A stretch of 64,000 nucleotides of DNA from an uncultured Alistipes sp. (GTDB taxonomy: Bacteria; Bacteroidota; Bacteroidia; Bacteroidales; Rikenellaceae): contig CAAGGL010000026.1 of assembly GCA_900769405.1 (NCBI GenBank), forward strand, positions 62,001 through 126,000, read 5' to 3'. Positions 1 to 7,955 of the stretch are shown one piece after another (the stretch's first letter is position 1; each line of letters opens with the position of its first letter). The position numbers were made by a program, and so were the translations under genes. The notes beneath the pieces were generated by a model. That model was not told the DNA's origin and made no database searches. It saw only the letters and a list, made by a program, of their open reading frames with translations.

Positions 1-468
1 CTTTGCCTGCTCCAACTCTGCCGACTTCTCGATCTGAGCGATCAACCAGCTACGCGAGATAACTGCGTGAGCCTTCAACAGCTGCAACGACGAAGTTGCG
101 CTCATCTCCGACGAGATAACGCTCAAAAGATAGTCCTCGATATCCAAAACATTGATAGCGGTCAGCTTCTCGTCCTCCTCGATAAAGCGCAGCGCGCCAC
201 GGAACGACTGATTCTCCTTACGCTCCCAGTGGAAGTTGATACCGATCACTACATCCTGCAACTCGAACTCTGCCGTCTCATAATCAACGGGAGTAAACTC
301 CAAAGGCAGCGACACCTTGCGCTCGCCGGCAGCGGTGGTCAATACTGCGCCACCATCAGCCAACTTCACTGTGCCCTGACCCTCGAAACGCTCGCCCTGA
401 CACTCGAATGCACCCTTCAAGCAAAAGCTGATGGTGGGCGAGAACATAATACCTACTGAAAGTTTCAT
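1..468 (-). CDS. SpoIID/LytB domain protein (C-terminus beyond window)
   Basis: The minus strand reads without a stop from an ATG at 468 to the window edge, 156 codons. Residues around 110-145 contain the SpoIID/LytB-type stretch IEDYLLSVISSEM followed by LLKAHAVISRSWL, which is the hallmark of this family (peptidoglycan-binding or glycan-cleaving proteins related to sporulation protein SpoIID, also found in non-sporulating Bacteroidetes). No clear signal peptide is seen. It starts 3 bases after the stop of the DUF4922 gene and so belongs to the same operon with that gene and the glycosyltransferase. The protein is cut by the window edge, so its end and any further domains are unknown. Confidence 0.85.
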   Translation of the reverse strand, partial: MKLSVGIMFSPTISFCLKGAFECQGERFEGQGTVKLADGGAVLTTAAGERKVSLPLEFTPVDYETAEFELQDVVIGINFHWERKENQSFRGALRFIEEDEKLTAINVLDIEDYLLSVISSEMSATSSLQLLKAHAVISRSWLIAQIEKSAELEQAK

Positions 469-471
469 AGG

Positions 472-1413
472 CTAAAATTCTGCTATTTTGTTAGTCAATT
501 CTACAAACTGCTCATCAGTGAACGACAACTGACCGAACATATCGGCGATTGTCTCCTTCTCGACTTGCAAACGGTCGAAGTCCTCCTTACGCGGCAGAAT
601 CATAATGCCACCAAAATCGACAGCACCCGGGCTGAATACGATCTTTTCGGCCTCGTCCTCCAAGAAGAACTGCGACGGACGGTGCTCGCGACGCGGGAAA
701 ACTGCTACACGCCACTCGTTCTCGTCCCATACCGTAATAATATTTACCATAGGTTCGGGTTCGCGAACTACAACCTCACCTACGCACTTCATAACCTTCT
801 CAACAGCTGCGGTCAGCACGTCGCGCTCCTTACCTTCGAGGATCACAACCTTACGAACGTAGTTGTCGATGGTCTTAATCGTCAGATTCTCCGACTTGTA
901 GAGCACCTTGTCAGCCTTCTTGATCTCCTCCTCAACGGGCATCACACCGCGATCACCTGCCTGGAAGTGGAAGTGGTCGGGAGCCGATGCGCCACACTTG
1001 GGACCGTTGTAGAAGATTGCCCAATCCGACAGATCGTGAGCCAGATCCAACATCTCGCCCATACGCTCAGCGTTCATCATCTGGTCGGTGTGGCTGCTAT
1101 CGGGAATAGTCAGGTGGTTCTTGAAGATGGGGAAGGGGTTGATCAGGATCGTATAACGACCATACTCGATACCCTCCTGCTCTGCGGGACGGTTCTCGCC
1201 GCACAAGAAACAACGACGCTCGGCGATAGTCTTCTTATCAACCTTTGCTGCGGTCGAGCGGATACGACCTGCATTGAAGGTGATGGGCATACGGCAAGCA
1301 TCAAAACGCACTTCGGCGACCTGAACCGAATTCAGGTCGTCGAAGTTACGGCGTGCCATAGGCCACTGCTCCAACTGCGAAGCGAAAAGTTCTTTTACTT
1401 TCTGCTGCAACAT
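472..1413 (-). CDS. DUF4922 protein, GalT/HIT-like fold
   Basis: A protein of 313 residues that I recognise as the DUF4922 type common in Bacteroidetes. Two features point to the GalT/ApaH-phosphorylase branch of the HIT superfamily: a CxxC pair at C68/C71 in CFLCGENRP, like the zinc site of galactose-1-phosphate uridylyltransferase, and a histidine motif DHFHFQ at 146-151 after a GPKCGASAP segment. By family resemblance it may cleave or transfer a nucleoside monophosphate on a sugar nucleotide; the substrate cannot be read from the sequence. It lies 6 bases after the glycosyltransferase and 3 bases before the SpoIID-type gene, so the three are probably co-transcribed and may act on one cell-envelope glycan. 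Confidence 0.8.
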   Translation of the reverse strand: MLQQKVKELFASQLEQWPMARRNFDDLNSVQVAEVRFDACRMPITFNAGRIRSTAAKVDKKTIAERRCFLCGENRPAEQEGIEYGRYTILINPFPIFKNHLTIPDSSHTDQMMNAERMGEMLDLAHDLSDWAIFYNGPKCGASAPDHFHFQAGDRGVMPVEEEIKKADKVLYKSENLTIKTIDNYVRKVVILEGKERDVLTAAVEKVMKCVGEVVVREPEPMVNIITVWDENEWRVAVFPRREHRPSQFFLEDEAEKIVFSPGAVDFGGIMILPRKEDFDRLQVEKETIADMFGQLSFTDEQFVELTNKIAEF

Positions 1414-1419
1414 AGCCTA

Positions 1420-2835
1420 TTAGTTCTTTTTGTTCAAACGCTGACGTGCGTGGAACTCGATGGTACGTACGCGATCCTTGAAGAGGTTATTGCTGTTCTC
1501 CTTCTCGATCGACAGGTTACCGTCCGAGTTGTCCTCCCAACGGCGGCACAAGTACAGAGGCTCGTAGATACGGCCAATCTGGTACTTACGCGAGATCGAC
1601 AATACAACTGCGTAGTCCTCACCGTAGCTGGTGTTAGGCAACTTGATCGAACGCAACATCGGAGTGTAGAATGCACGGGGTGCACCGAAACCGTTGATAC
1701 GCAGACCGTTGTTGCGACCGTTGTCGGGAGTCCACTCGCGGTGATCGATGATGCCCGGGGGCAGCATTTCGAGCTGGAAGTTAACGATCTTGTACGAACC
1801 GATAACTGCACCACACTTCTGCTCGTAGAATGCATCTACAACCTTCTGCAAGGTGTTCTCGTCGATATAGATATCGTCGCTATCGAGCTGCACTGCGAAC
1901 TTACCGCAACGTGCGTCCATAATAGCGCGGTTCCAGCAACCACCGATACCCAGATCCTGACGCTCGGGAATGATGTGAACCAGACGATCGTCAGTAGCAG
2001 CCAACTCCTTCAAGATCTCGGTAGTACCGTCGGTCGACAGGTTGTCAACAACGATCAGGTTGAAGGGGAACGAGGTCTTCTGCATCAAAACCGACTTAAC
2101 AGCGTCAGCGATGGTACGAACGCGGTTGCGAACGGGGATAATAACCGATGCCTCAACGGGGAAGTCGCACTCGGTGAAGTCGATATCCTCGAACTTGGGC
2201 TCCAAGTAAGCACCAGCGTCCTTCAAGTACTGAGTACAAGCCTTCTCCATCTCGATCTGAACGGCGCGGTTAGCGGGGTTCACATAGTCGAACATCTTGT
2301 CGCCCGATGCGCGGGTATCCATCTCAACCTCAGTGTAGAGGAACTCAGCCAGACGCATAATCTCGCCCTGCAACGACAGCTTCAAACGCAGGTCGTACAT
2401 TGCAGCGAACTCGTAATCAACGTCCATAGCCTCAACAGCCTTGCGCAACTTGTCGCTCTTAACTACCAATACCGAACCGAAGTTGAAGTCGTTACGCAGC
2501 GAACCTGCCTGATAGTCAATCACGGGGTGAGCAATAGTCTTACCCTCCTTGCACTCGTAGTAGTTCGAGTAGAGCATAGCAGCGTCGGTGTCCTCAGCTA
2601 CATCTACGAAACGATCCAACGAGTAGTAACCCATCTGCAATGCCAAAGGCTTGGTGTAGAACATCGTGTAAGCGGTCTTAACCTCAGCTGCGATCTTGCG
2701 CAGGGTCTCGGTCTTGTTCAGATCGCCGGCAACACATACTTCTGCTACGATTGCGTTCTCAGCCAACTGGCTCTTGGTCTTTGCCAGCTCAGCCTCGGGG
2801 CCATTGGCGATAAAGCAGGTAATCAATTTTTCCAT
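1420..2835 (-). CDS. Family 2 glycosyltransferase with N-terminal extension
   Basis: A protein of 471 residues. The C-terminal half carries a GT-A glycosyltransferase family 2 domain starting near residue 225 (ASVIIPVRNRVRTIADAV), followed by the VVDNLSTDGT segment and a DSDD metal/nucleotide-binding motif in FAVQLDSDDIYID. The first 220 residues do not match anything I recognise and may be a second Rossmann-like or binding domain. There is no signal peptide or membrane segment, so it acts in the cytoplasm. It is the first gene of a tight three-gene operon with the DUF4922 and SpoIID/LytB genes. The acceptor sugar is unknown. Confidence 0.85.
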   Translation of the reverse strand: MEKLITCFIANGPEAELAKTKSQLAENAIVAEVCVAGDLNKTETLRKIAAEVKTAYTMFYTKPLALQMGYYSLDRFVDVAEDTDAAMLYSNYYECKEGKTIAHPVIDYQAGSLRNDFNFGSVLVVKSDKLRKAVEAMDVDYEFAAMYDLRLKLSLQGEIMRLAEFLYTEVEMDTRASGDKMFDYVNPANRAVQIEMEKACTQYLKDAGAYLEPKFEDIDFTECDFPVEASVIIPVRNRVRTIADAVKSVLMQKTSFPFNLIVVDNLSTDGTTEILKELAATDDRLVHIIPERQDLGIGGCWNRAIMDARCGKFAVQLDSDDIYIDENTLQKVVDAFYEQKCGAVIGSYKIVNFQLEMLPPGIIDHREWTPDNGRNNGLRINGFGAPRAFYTPMLRSIKLPNTSYGEDYAVVLSISRKYQIGRIYEPLYLCRRWEDNSDGNLSIEKENSNNLFKDRVRTIEFHARQRLNKKN

Positions 2836-2858
2836 AATTTTTTTAATGGTTTTTTGTT

Positions 2859-2886
2859 GGGGGCGAGGTTTGATTGGTTCGCCCCC
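2859..2886. other. Intergenic hairpin between amidase and GT2 genes
   Basis: GGGGGCGA at 2859-2866 pairs with TCGCCCCC at 2879-2886 (8 bp, 12-base loop). On the minus strand it follows the stop of the amidase-like gene, but an A-rich rather than T-rich run comes after it, so it is not a canonical intrinsic terminator. It may stabilise or attenuate the transcript between the two genes. Confidence 0.5.
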
Positions 2887-2920
2887 GTTGGTTAATATTA
2901 TAAGTTTATTAGTTATTTGC

Positions 2921-5758
2921 TTACTTAACGAGGAAGTTCATAATGCCGTTCATAACGCCTGCGCGCTCCGACTCGCCGATGATCGACTCAAACGGGAAGC
3001 CCAGAACTACGATACGCTGCTTGCCGTCGTAGGCAACACCTGCATTCATACTCGTATCCGAGTAACGATACAGACGCATACCCTTCTTATCAGCGGGCTC
3101 CAATGCGTCGGGAGCCTCAACGCGATACTGTGCGTTGCCCTCCTTAGTCATAATCGAGCAAGCGGGCAGCCAGAAACCATTGCGATCAGCATCAACCGAC
3201 ATCAGCACGCCGGTCTGGCTCGAATGGTTGTTACGCTGCTGGTAGTGCAGAACCTCCTTCATAAAGTCGATAACCTCCTTATCGTTCTCGATCACGGCGT
3301 CGCTACCAACATATGCGCCGGTGATCAACAGAGGAATATTCAGATCCTGCAACGTGCGCAATGCCGCCATCATTGCGGGAGTGTAAACCGCAAAGTCAGG
3401 CTTAATCTCCTTATTGTAGAGGTGCGAAGTCTTCTGCTCACCCATAATCACGTCAACTGCCGCATAGGGAGCTGCGTTGAACTTGGGATTCTCGAACGCT
3501 GCACGGCTCACCGACACGAAACCGCGACCTACGGCTGCCAACGCATTACCGTGAACGGTCGTGAAGTTGAACTTGTTACCCGCAACAACTACATTGAAGC
3601 CCTCCGAGCCGCTTGCGCCCCAACCCGGGCAGTCGTCATCGAGCCAATCGTTTGCGCGGTAGTAGTCGTAAGGCTTACCAACCCAATATGTATTGATATT
3701 GTCAGCAACGCCTTCGTCCTCCCACCAAGCTACACCTGCCATCTCACCCTGATCGAAGAACAAGGGAGCAGCAACGCGGGTAAAGCCATTAACGATCAGT
3801 ACGGGACGCTGATTCTCATACAGACAAGCGGTCATCTCCTCCGAGGGGAAACTCTCGCCACCCTCGTTCACAGCAGCTACGCGGAACGAGTACTGAACAC
3901 CCCACTCGGGCAGTTCGAAGTCGAACGAAGTACCCTTAACCTCAACACCATTGTCGAAACCTGCATCACCACGACGGGTATATACGCGGTACGACTTAGC
4001 TACTGCGGTGGGTTCCAGCGGATCAACCTGCTCAGCCCAAGTCAAGCGTACCTTGCGGCCGCTAACGGGAGTTACAGCGAACTCAACGGGTGCCAAAGGC
4101 TGGATCACGCAGTCACCACCATTGAGGTAACGTACGATACCCTTGTAGATCGCACGGCTCACGGTGAAACGGAAACGAGGATCGAGGTGGTAGCGGTTGT
4201 CAGCCAGGTTCTGGTGCGACAACAGTTCCAACAACATACTGGGGACATCGGGCTTCCAAGCCTCGTGATAAGCTGCATCGCGCAGCTCGCGGCGAGGCCA
4301 GTTGGGCTCGTGCAATGCGCGAACGTCGTCGCAGATCTGAGTCTGAACAGCGTCAGCCAAATCGCGGCTCAACAACTTCGAACGACCGTCGGTGAAGTTG
4401 CTCATACGGCTCTGCTCCTCGGTATAGGTACTGTAAATCATCAAAGTACCAACGATGGTCGAGTCCTTGGTCGTACCTGCGTCGGTATGGAAAGCGAACG
4501 ACAGGTCGATCGGAATATTCATCTGGTCCTTCATATGGTTAACCCAGAACGAACGCGAACGATAGTCGTCGTTATAGTCACTCTTGAAGCCCGAAGGCGA
4601 ATAGATGCTATCGGGCAGACCTGCTGCCTGCAAGTAGTAGCGAGCACCCTCGGCAAATGCCACAGCGCCGCTCAACATATTGTCCTTACCGCGAGCTACA
4701 CGACCCCAGCCGCCACCAAAGCGAACTGCGTCGGTCGAAACAACAGCACCTGCGGGGCAGTTCTCCGATGCACGAACGGTCACCGAGCCCTGCTCAACCG
4801 ACTGACCTGCTGCGAAACGGAACGTACCCAGATAGTACCAAGTGCGACCGTCAGCCTTCTGATCAACCTCGAAGCTGGTTACACCACCCGTGTGGCGCAC
4901 CTCGTAGATTGCCTTACCAGCCTTCTCGCCCTCGTTACCCCACGATACGTAAACGGGATAGTCACCCGTCTGCTTGAACGCGGGAGCATATACGGCCGAG
5001 TTCTTCGCGCTGCGGTTGTCAGCGGTGAAACGCAGGTAGGTACCCATACGGAAGGGATTCTCGTCTTTGTAGATGATATTCTTGTGCAGGTAACCTGCCT
5101 CAGCCTTCTCCCACTTACCCTTGCGGCGGAGGAGCTTGCTGTTAGCGTTGTCGTTATCAACGATCTCGAACAGACCGTAAGGATCACGCTCACGAGGCAT
5201 ATAGACCTCAGCACCTGCATTCTCCAACATCGGAGTCAGGTAAGCGTTGATGTAACCGGTTGACGAAATGTCCTCAACGGTCGAGTGGCAACGTGCACGC
5301 TGGAACTCCCAACGATTCAGGCTCGGCTCATAGAACCAGCCGTGGCTTGCCCACGTAGCGATCGAGCGACCGCTAAGACCCTTCTCGTAGGTAGGGCGGT
5401 CGAGGTTGCGTACGATCTGGTCGTGAGCCTCAACCTTACCGCGAGTGATGTCGGTAATGAAGTTTGCCAGAGGAGTGTCGAAAACGGTCAGGACGATCGG
5501 CATCTGAGCATACTCAGCACCCAGCGAGTCGCGCAACTCCGCCTCGATAGCGGTGATTGTCTGCTCGAAAACGGGGGCTTTCTGCACGCCCTGATTGAGT
5601 TTAACGACCACACGGCCATCAACGACAGCCGCCTCATCGACACTGAAAGTCGAGAACTTTGCATTCTGCAACAACTTGTCGGTTGCAGGTTGATTTGGTT
5701 GAGCGGCAACGAGTTGCATAGCAACCACTGCCGACAACATCAGGAGTGTTTTTCTCAT
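2921..5758 (-). CDS. Secreted amidase-like protein with golvesin-type and FnIII domains
   Basis: A protein of 945 residues with a signal peptide (MRKTLLMLSAVVAMQLVAAQ). The N-terminal half has features of an N-acetylmuramoyl-L-alanine amidase (Amidase_3) fold: a histidine in ATWASHGW, a glutamate in STVEDI, a second histidine in LSFAFHTDAGT and a glutamate in LLELLSHQN, matching the usual zinc ligands and catalytic Glu. Between them sits a beta-sandwich segment of the golvesin/xanthan-lyase accessory type (YPVYVSWG to STDAVRFGGG). A fibronectin type III domain follows near residues 565-655, then an unassigned C-terminal domain. Such proteins are often labelled xanthan lyase in Bacteroidetes. 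By motif it should cleave peptidoglycan stem peptides outside the inner membrane; the activity is an inference. Confidence 0.8.
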   Translation of the reverse strand: MRKTLLMLSAVVAMQLVAAQPNQPATDKLLQNAKFSTFSVDEAAVVDGRVVVKLNQGVQKAPVFEQTITAIEAELRDSLGAEYAQMPIVLTVFDTPLANFITDITRGKVEAHDQIVRNLDRPTYEKGLSGRSIATWASHGWFYEPSLNRWEFQRARCHSTVEDISSTGYINAYLTPMLENAGAEVYMPRERDPYGLFEIVDNDNANSKLLRRKGKWEKAEAGYLHKNIIYKDENPFRMGTYLRFTADNRSAKNSAVYAPAFKQTGDYPVYVSWGNEGEKAGKAIYEVRHTGGVTSFEVDQKADGRTWYYLGTFRFAAGQSVEQGSVTVRASENCPAGAVVSTDAVRFGGGWGRVARGKDNMLSGAVAFAEGARYYLQAAGLPDSIYSPSGFKSDYNDDYRSRSFWVNHMKDQMNIPIDLSFAFHTDAGTTKDSTIVGTLMIYSTYTEEQSRMSNFTDGRSKLLSRDLADAVQTQICDDVRALHEPNWPRRELRDAAYHEAWKPDVPSMLLELLSHQNLADNRYHLDPRFRFTVSRAIYKGIVRYLNGGDCVIQPLAPVEFAVTPVSGRKVRLTWAEQVDPLEPTAVAKSYRVYTRRGDAGFDNGVEVKGTSFDFELPEWGVQYSFRVAAVNEGGESFPSEEMTACLYENQRPVLIVNGFTRVAAPLFFDQGEMAGVAWWEDEGVADNINTYWVGKPYDYYRANDWLDDDCPGWGASGSEGFNVVVAGNKFNFTTVHGNALAAVGRGFVSVSRAAFENPKFNAAPYAAVDVIMGEQKTSHLYNKEIKPDFAVYTPAMMAALRTLQDLNIPLLITGAYVGSDAVIENDKEVIDFMKEVLHYQQRNNHSSQTGVLMSVDADRNGFWLPACSIMTKEGNAQYRVEAPDALEPADKKGMRLYRYSDTSMNAGVAYDGKQRIVVLGFPFESIIGESERAGVMNGIMNFLVK

Positions 5759-5833
5759 TGTGATTATCGGTTTCTATTGGTTATCACGGTGTTAGTCGCC
5801 AAACAGGTCGCATAACGGCACAATTTGACAATT

Positions 5834-5841
5834 CAAATATA
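5834..5841 (-). promoter_or_regulatory. Bacteroidetes -7 box for the amidase gene
   Basis: The minus strand reads TATATTTG, a match to the Bacteroidetes -7 consensus TAnnTTTG, about 75 bases before the amidase start at 5758. Confidence 0.6.
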
Positions 5842-5924
5842 CAACTTTTTCCCCAATATTCAATGCCTTCTACAATATAAATTAAATAAATACCAAAATT
5901 TATGGGATTTTCAGTAAAAATGTT

Positions 5925-5932
5925 TATATTTG
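5925..5932 (+). promoter_or_regulatory. Bacteroidetes -7 box for the kinase/murQ operon
   Basis: TATATTTG matches TAnnTTTG and lies 56 bases before the kinase start at 5989. With the box at 5834 it gives a divergent promoter region serving two cell-wall related transcripts. Confidence 0.65.
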
Positions 5933-5988
5933 TCATTTGAAAGAAAATTACAATCAAACTAATAACTCGTTTAACAACCTTTGCAATT

Positions 5989-6840
5989 ATGTACATTATT
6001 GCTGACAGCGGCTCAACCAAAACCCAGTGGTGCGTAGTAGACGCACAGGGTGTCGCAACATCGTATTTTACTTCGGGCATCAATGCTGTGATGATGACCA
6101 GCGAACAGATTAAGGCAGTCCTCACCGACGAATATACCGGTCCCAAAGAGGGTATCGAGGCTGTATATTTCTATGGCGCAGGTTGCGGCCCGTCGTTCCC
6201 CGCAGCTACCGCTACCCTCGCTGAGGTAGTCAACGAATTCTTCGGTTGCTCGAAACTCGAAGCTACCAGCGACCTCGTTGCTTCGGCTCGCGCCGTATGC
6301 GGTCACGAGGCAGGTATCGCTTGTATCCTCGGTACTGGCGCTAACTCGTGCTACTATGATGGTGAGGAGATCGTTAAGAACGTTCGCCCGCTCGGTTTCA
6401 TCCTGGGTGATGAAGGTAGTGGCGCCGTAATGGGCAAGAAACTGCTCGCCGACGTACTCAAAGGCCTCTTCCCCGAAGACCTGACCAAGCTCTTCTACGA
6501 GGACTATCCCTACGAGTATATCGACTTCATTAACAACGTTTACAACAAGCCTCGCCCTCAACCCAACCGCTTTATGGCAAGTATGACTCGCTTCCTCTCG
6601 AAGCACATCGATCGCCCCGAGTGCGCGAAGATCGTTGAGCAGTCGTTCACCGAGTTCGTTGAGCGCAACGTATTGCAGTACGAGCAGGCTAAGGAGTGCC
6701 CCATCTCGTTCGTAGGTAGCATCGCTTACTACTTCCGTCCCCAGTTGGAGAAGGTGCTGAACGCTTACGGCTTGAAGCTTGGCAACATCTCGCAGGTTCC
6801 GATGGATGGCCTGGTTGAGTACCACAAGAACGCTAAATAA
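5989..6840 (+). CDS. BadF/BadG-type amino-sugar kinase (MurNAc/GlcNAc kinase, MurK-like)
   Basis: A protein of 283 residues of the BadF/BadG/BcrA ATPase family. The N-terminal phosphate-binding loop DSGSTKTQWCVVD and the glycine-rich GTGANSC and GFILGDEGSGAVMG segments are typical of the GlcNAc/MurNAc kinases in this group. It lies 28 bases before murQ in the same direction. This fits a kinase that makes MurNAc-6-phosphate for the MurQ etherase, as in the murTKQ operon described for Tannerella forsythia. No MurT-like transporter is seen next to it here. Whether it prefers MurNAc, GlcNAc or both cannot be told from sequence. Confidence 0.85.
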   Translation: MYIIADSGSTKTQWCVVDAQGVATSYFTSGINAVMMTSEQIKAVLTDEYTGPKEGIEAVYFYGAGCGPSFPAATATLAEVVNEFFGCSKLEATSDLVASARAVCGHEAGIACILGTGANSCYYDGEEIVKNVRPLGFILGDEGSGAVMGKKLLADVLKGLFPEDLTKLFYEDYPYEYIDFINNVYNKPRPQPNRFMASMTRFLSKHIDRPECAKIVEQSFTEFVERNVLQYEQAKECPISFVGSIAYYFRPQLEKVLNAYGLKLGNISQVPMDGLVEYHKNAK

Positions 6841-6868
6841 TCATCAAAAAAAACAATAAAACAGAATT

Positions 6869-7690
6869 ATGGCAGAATTTATCAAAGTTACCGAGCAGTC
6901 GTCGCTTTACGACAACTTGGAGCAGATGAGCGTTACCGACCTGCTCACCAACCTTAACAACGAGGACCAGAAAGTAGCTCTGGCCGTTCGCGAGTCGATC
7001 CCCGTAATGGCCGCTTTGGTCGAGAAGATCGTTGAGCGTATGGAGAAGGGCGGTCGCGTATTCTACATCGGTGCAGGTACCAGCGGTCGTCTGGGCGTGC
7101 TCGATGCATCGGAGCTGCCCCCCACCTACGGTGTTTCGCCCGACCTGGTTATCGGTCTGATCGCCGGTGGAGACAAGGCTCTGCGTAGCGCAGTTGAGTC
7201 GGCTGAGGACGACAACCACAAGGCTTGGAAAGAGTTGCAGGAGTTTGGCGCAAACGAGCTCGACACCCTGATCGGTATCGCTGCTTCGGGTACTACCCCC
7301 TACGTTATCGGTGGTCTGCGCGACGCTCGCGAGAACGGCCTGCTGACCGGCTCGATCACTTGCAACCCCGGTTCGCCCGTTGCTGCTGAGGCTGAGTACG
7401 CTATGGAGGCTGTTGTAGGTCCCGAGTTCGTTACCGGTTCGACTCGTATGAAGTCGGGTACGGCTCAGAAGTTGATGCTGAATATGCTCAGCACCTCGAT
7501 TATGATCCGTATGGGACGTGTTAAGGGCAATCGTATGGTTAATATGCAGCTCACCAACGCTAAGTTGTGGGATCGCGGTACCCGTATGATTATGAACTCG
7601 ACCGACCTGTCGTACGACGATGCACACGCATTGCTCGAAAAGCACGGCTCGGTTAAGGAGGCTCTGGCTGCTTACAACGCTGAGAAGTAG
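6869..7690 (+). CDS. murQ: N-acetylmuramic acid 6-phosphate etherase
   Basis: A protein of 273 residues with a SIS sugar-phosphate isomerase domain. The MurQ signature GAGTSGRLGVLDASELPPTYG (residues about 68-88) and the AESAEDD-like stretch SAVESAEDD are clear, and FVTGSTRMKSGTAQKLMLN is the conserved late motif. MurQ cleaves the lactyl ether of MurNAc-6-phosphate to give GlcNAc-6-phosphate and D-lactate in the cytoplasm. It is slightly shorter than the roughly 300 residues of the E. coli enzyme. It follows the kinase gene and ends at a strong terminator. Confidence 0.95.
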   Translation: MAEFIKVTEQSSLYDNLEQMSVTDLLTNLNNEDQKVALAVRESIPVMAALVEKIVERMEKGGRVFYIGAGTSGRLGVLDASELPPTYGVSPDLVIGLIAGGDKALRSAVESAEDDNHKAWKELQEFGANELDTLIGIAASGTTPYVIGGLRDARENGLLTGSITCNPGSPVAAEAEYAMEAVVGPEFVTGSTRMKSGTAQKLMLNMLSTSIMIRMGRVKGNRMVNMQLTNAKLWDRGTRMIMNSTDLSYDDAHALLEKHGSVKEALAAYNAEK

Positions 7691-7714
7691 TCGCGTGCTC
7701 CGCGAGAATCGAAA

Positions 7715-7748
7715 AGAGGCTGCACCTTGCGGGGTGCAGTCTTTTTTT
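7715..7748 (+). terminator. Intrinsic terminator after murQ
   Basis: GGCTGCACC at 7718-7726 pairs with GGTGCAGTC at 7733-7741 (one G-T pair), followed by a run of seven T. It ends the kinase-murQ transcript. Confidence 0.85.
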
Positions 7749-7759
7749 GTTGCTCTGAA

Positions 7760-7868
7760 TTATACATTCTTGGCATTACGCACACGGCGGCAAGGGGGCG
7801 GCGCGACTAAAAGTCGCGATTACCGCCGTGTGTGTCAAAATCAGAGATTTTGCCAACTTATACATTCT
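7760..7868. repeat. 11-bp direct repeats flanking palindromic element A
   Basis: TTATACATTCT occurs at 7760-7770 and again at 7858-7868, enclosing element A (87 bases between the copies). Just inside, TTGGCA (7770-7775) and TGCCAA (7851-7856) form a short inverted repeat at the element ends. This is what a mobile insertion with a target duplication would look like, but related copy B lacks such flanks. Confidence 0.55.
7777..7856 (+). repeat. Nested palindromic element, copy A
   Basis: The element begins TACGCAC. An outer stem CACACGGCGG (7781-7790) pairs perfectly with CCGCCGTGTG (7823-7832). Inside it lies a G-rich strand (7793-7801) and an inner hairpin CGCGACT-AAA-AGTCGCG (7802-7818). 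Three bases after the outer stem comes a second hairpin CAAAATC-AGA-GATTTTG (7836-7852). Copy B at 57086 shares the inner and second hairpins exactly and has an outer stem altered by compensating changes. It has the same direction as murQ upstream. The role is unknown: dispersed REP/MITE-like repeat or structured RNA. Confidence 0.75.
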
Positions 7869-7872
7869 AAAC

Positions 7873-7916
7873 CATCATATTTTCCGAAACAAATATTTGT
7901 TTTGGAAAATATGATG
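7873..7916. repeat. 44-base near-perfect palindrome
   Basis: Positions 7873-7894 pair with 7895-7916 over 22 positions with no loop; the only non-Watson-Crick pair is G7886-T7903. It is AT-rich and lies between element A and the terminator of the nuclease gene. It could be a protein-binding dyad or a cruciform; no function is evident. Confidence 0.7.
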
Positions 7917-7920
7917 AAAA

Positions 7921-7952
7921 GATTACCCGCCAAGCATACTTGGCGGGTAATC
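7921..7952 (-). terminator. Strong hairpin terminator after the nuclease gene
   Basis: A perfect 14-bp stem (7921-7934 with 7939-7952, loop CATA) lies 3 bases after the nuclease stop. On the minus strand it is followed by TTTTC, so it probably terminates the rpiB-ATPase-nuclease transcript. Confidence 0.75.
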
Positions 7953-7955
7953 CAT

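Noticed and set aside
7777..7856. An integron attC site
   Set aside because: The nested palindrome looks similar at first, but the RYYYAAC and GTTRRRY ends and the asymmetric extrahelical bases of attC sites are absent.
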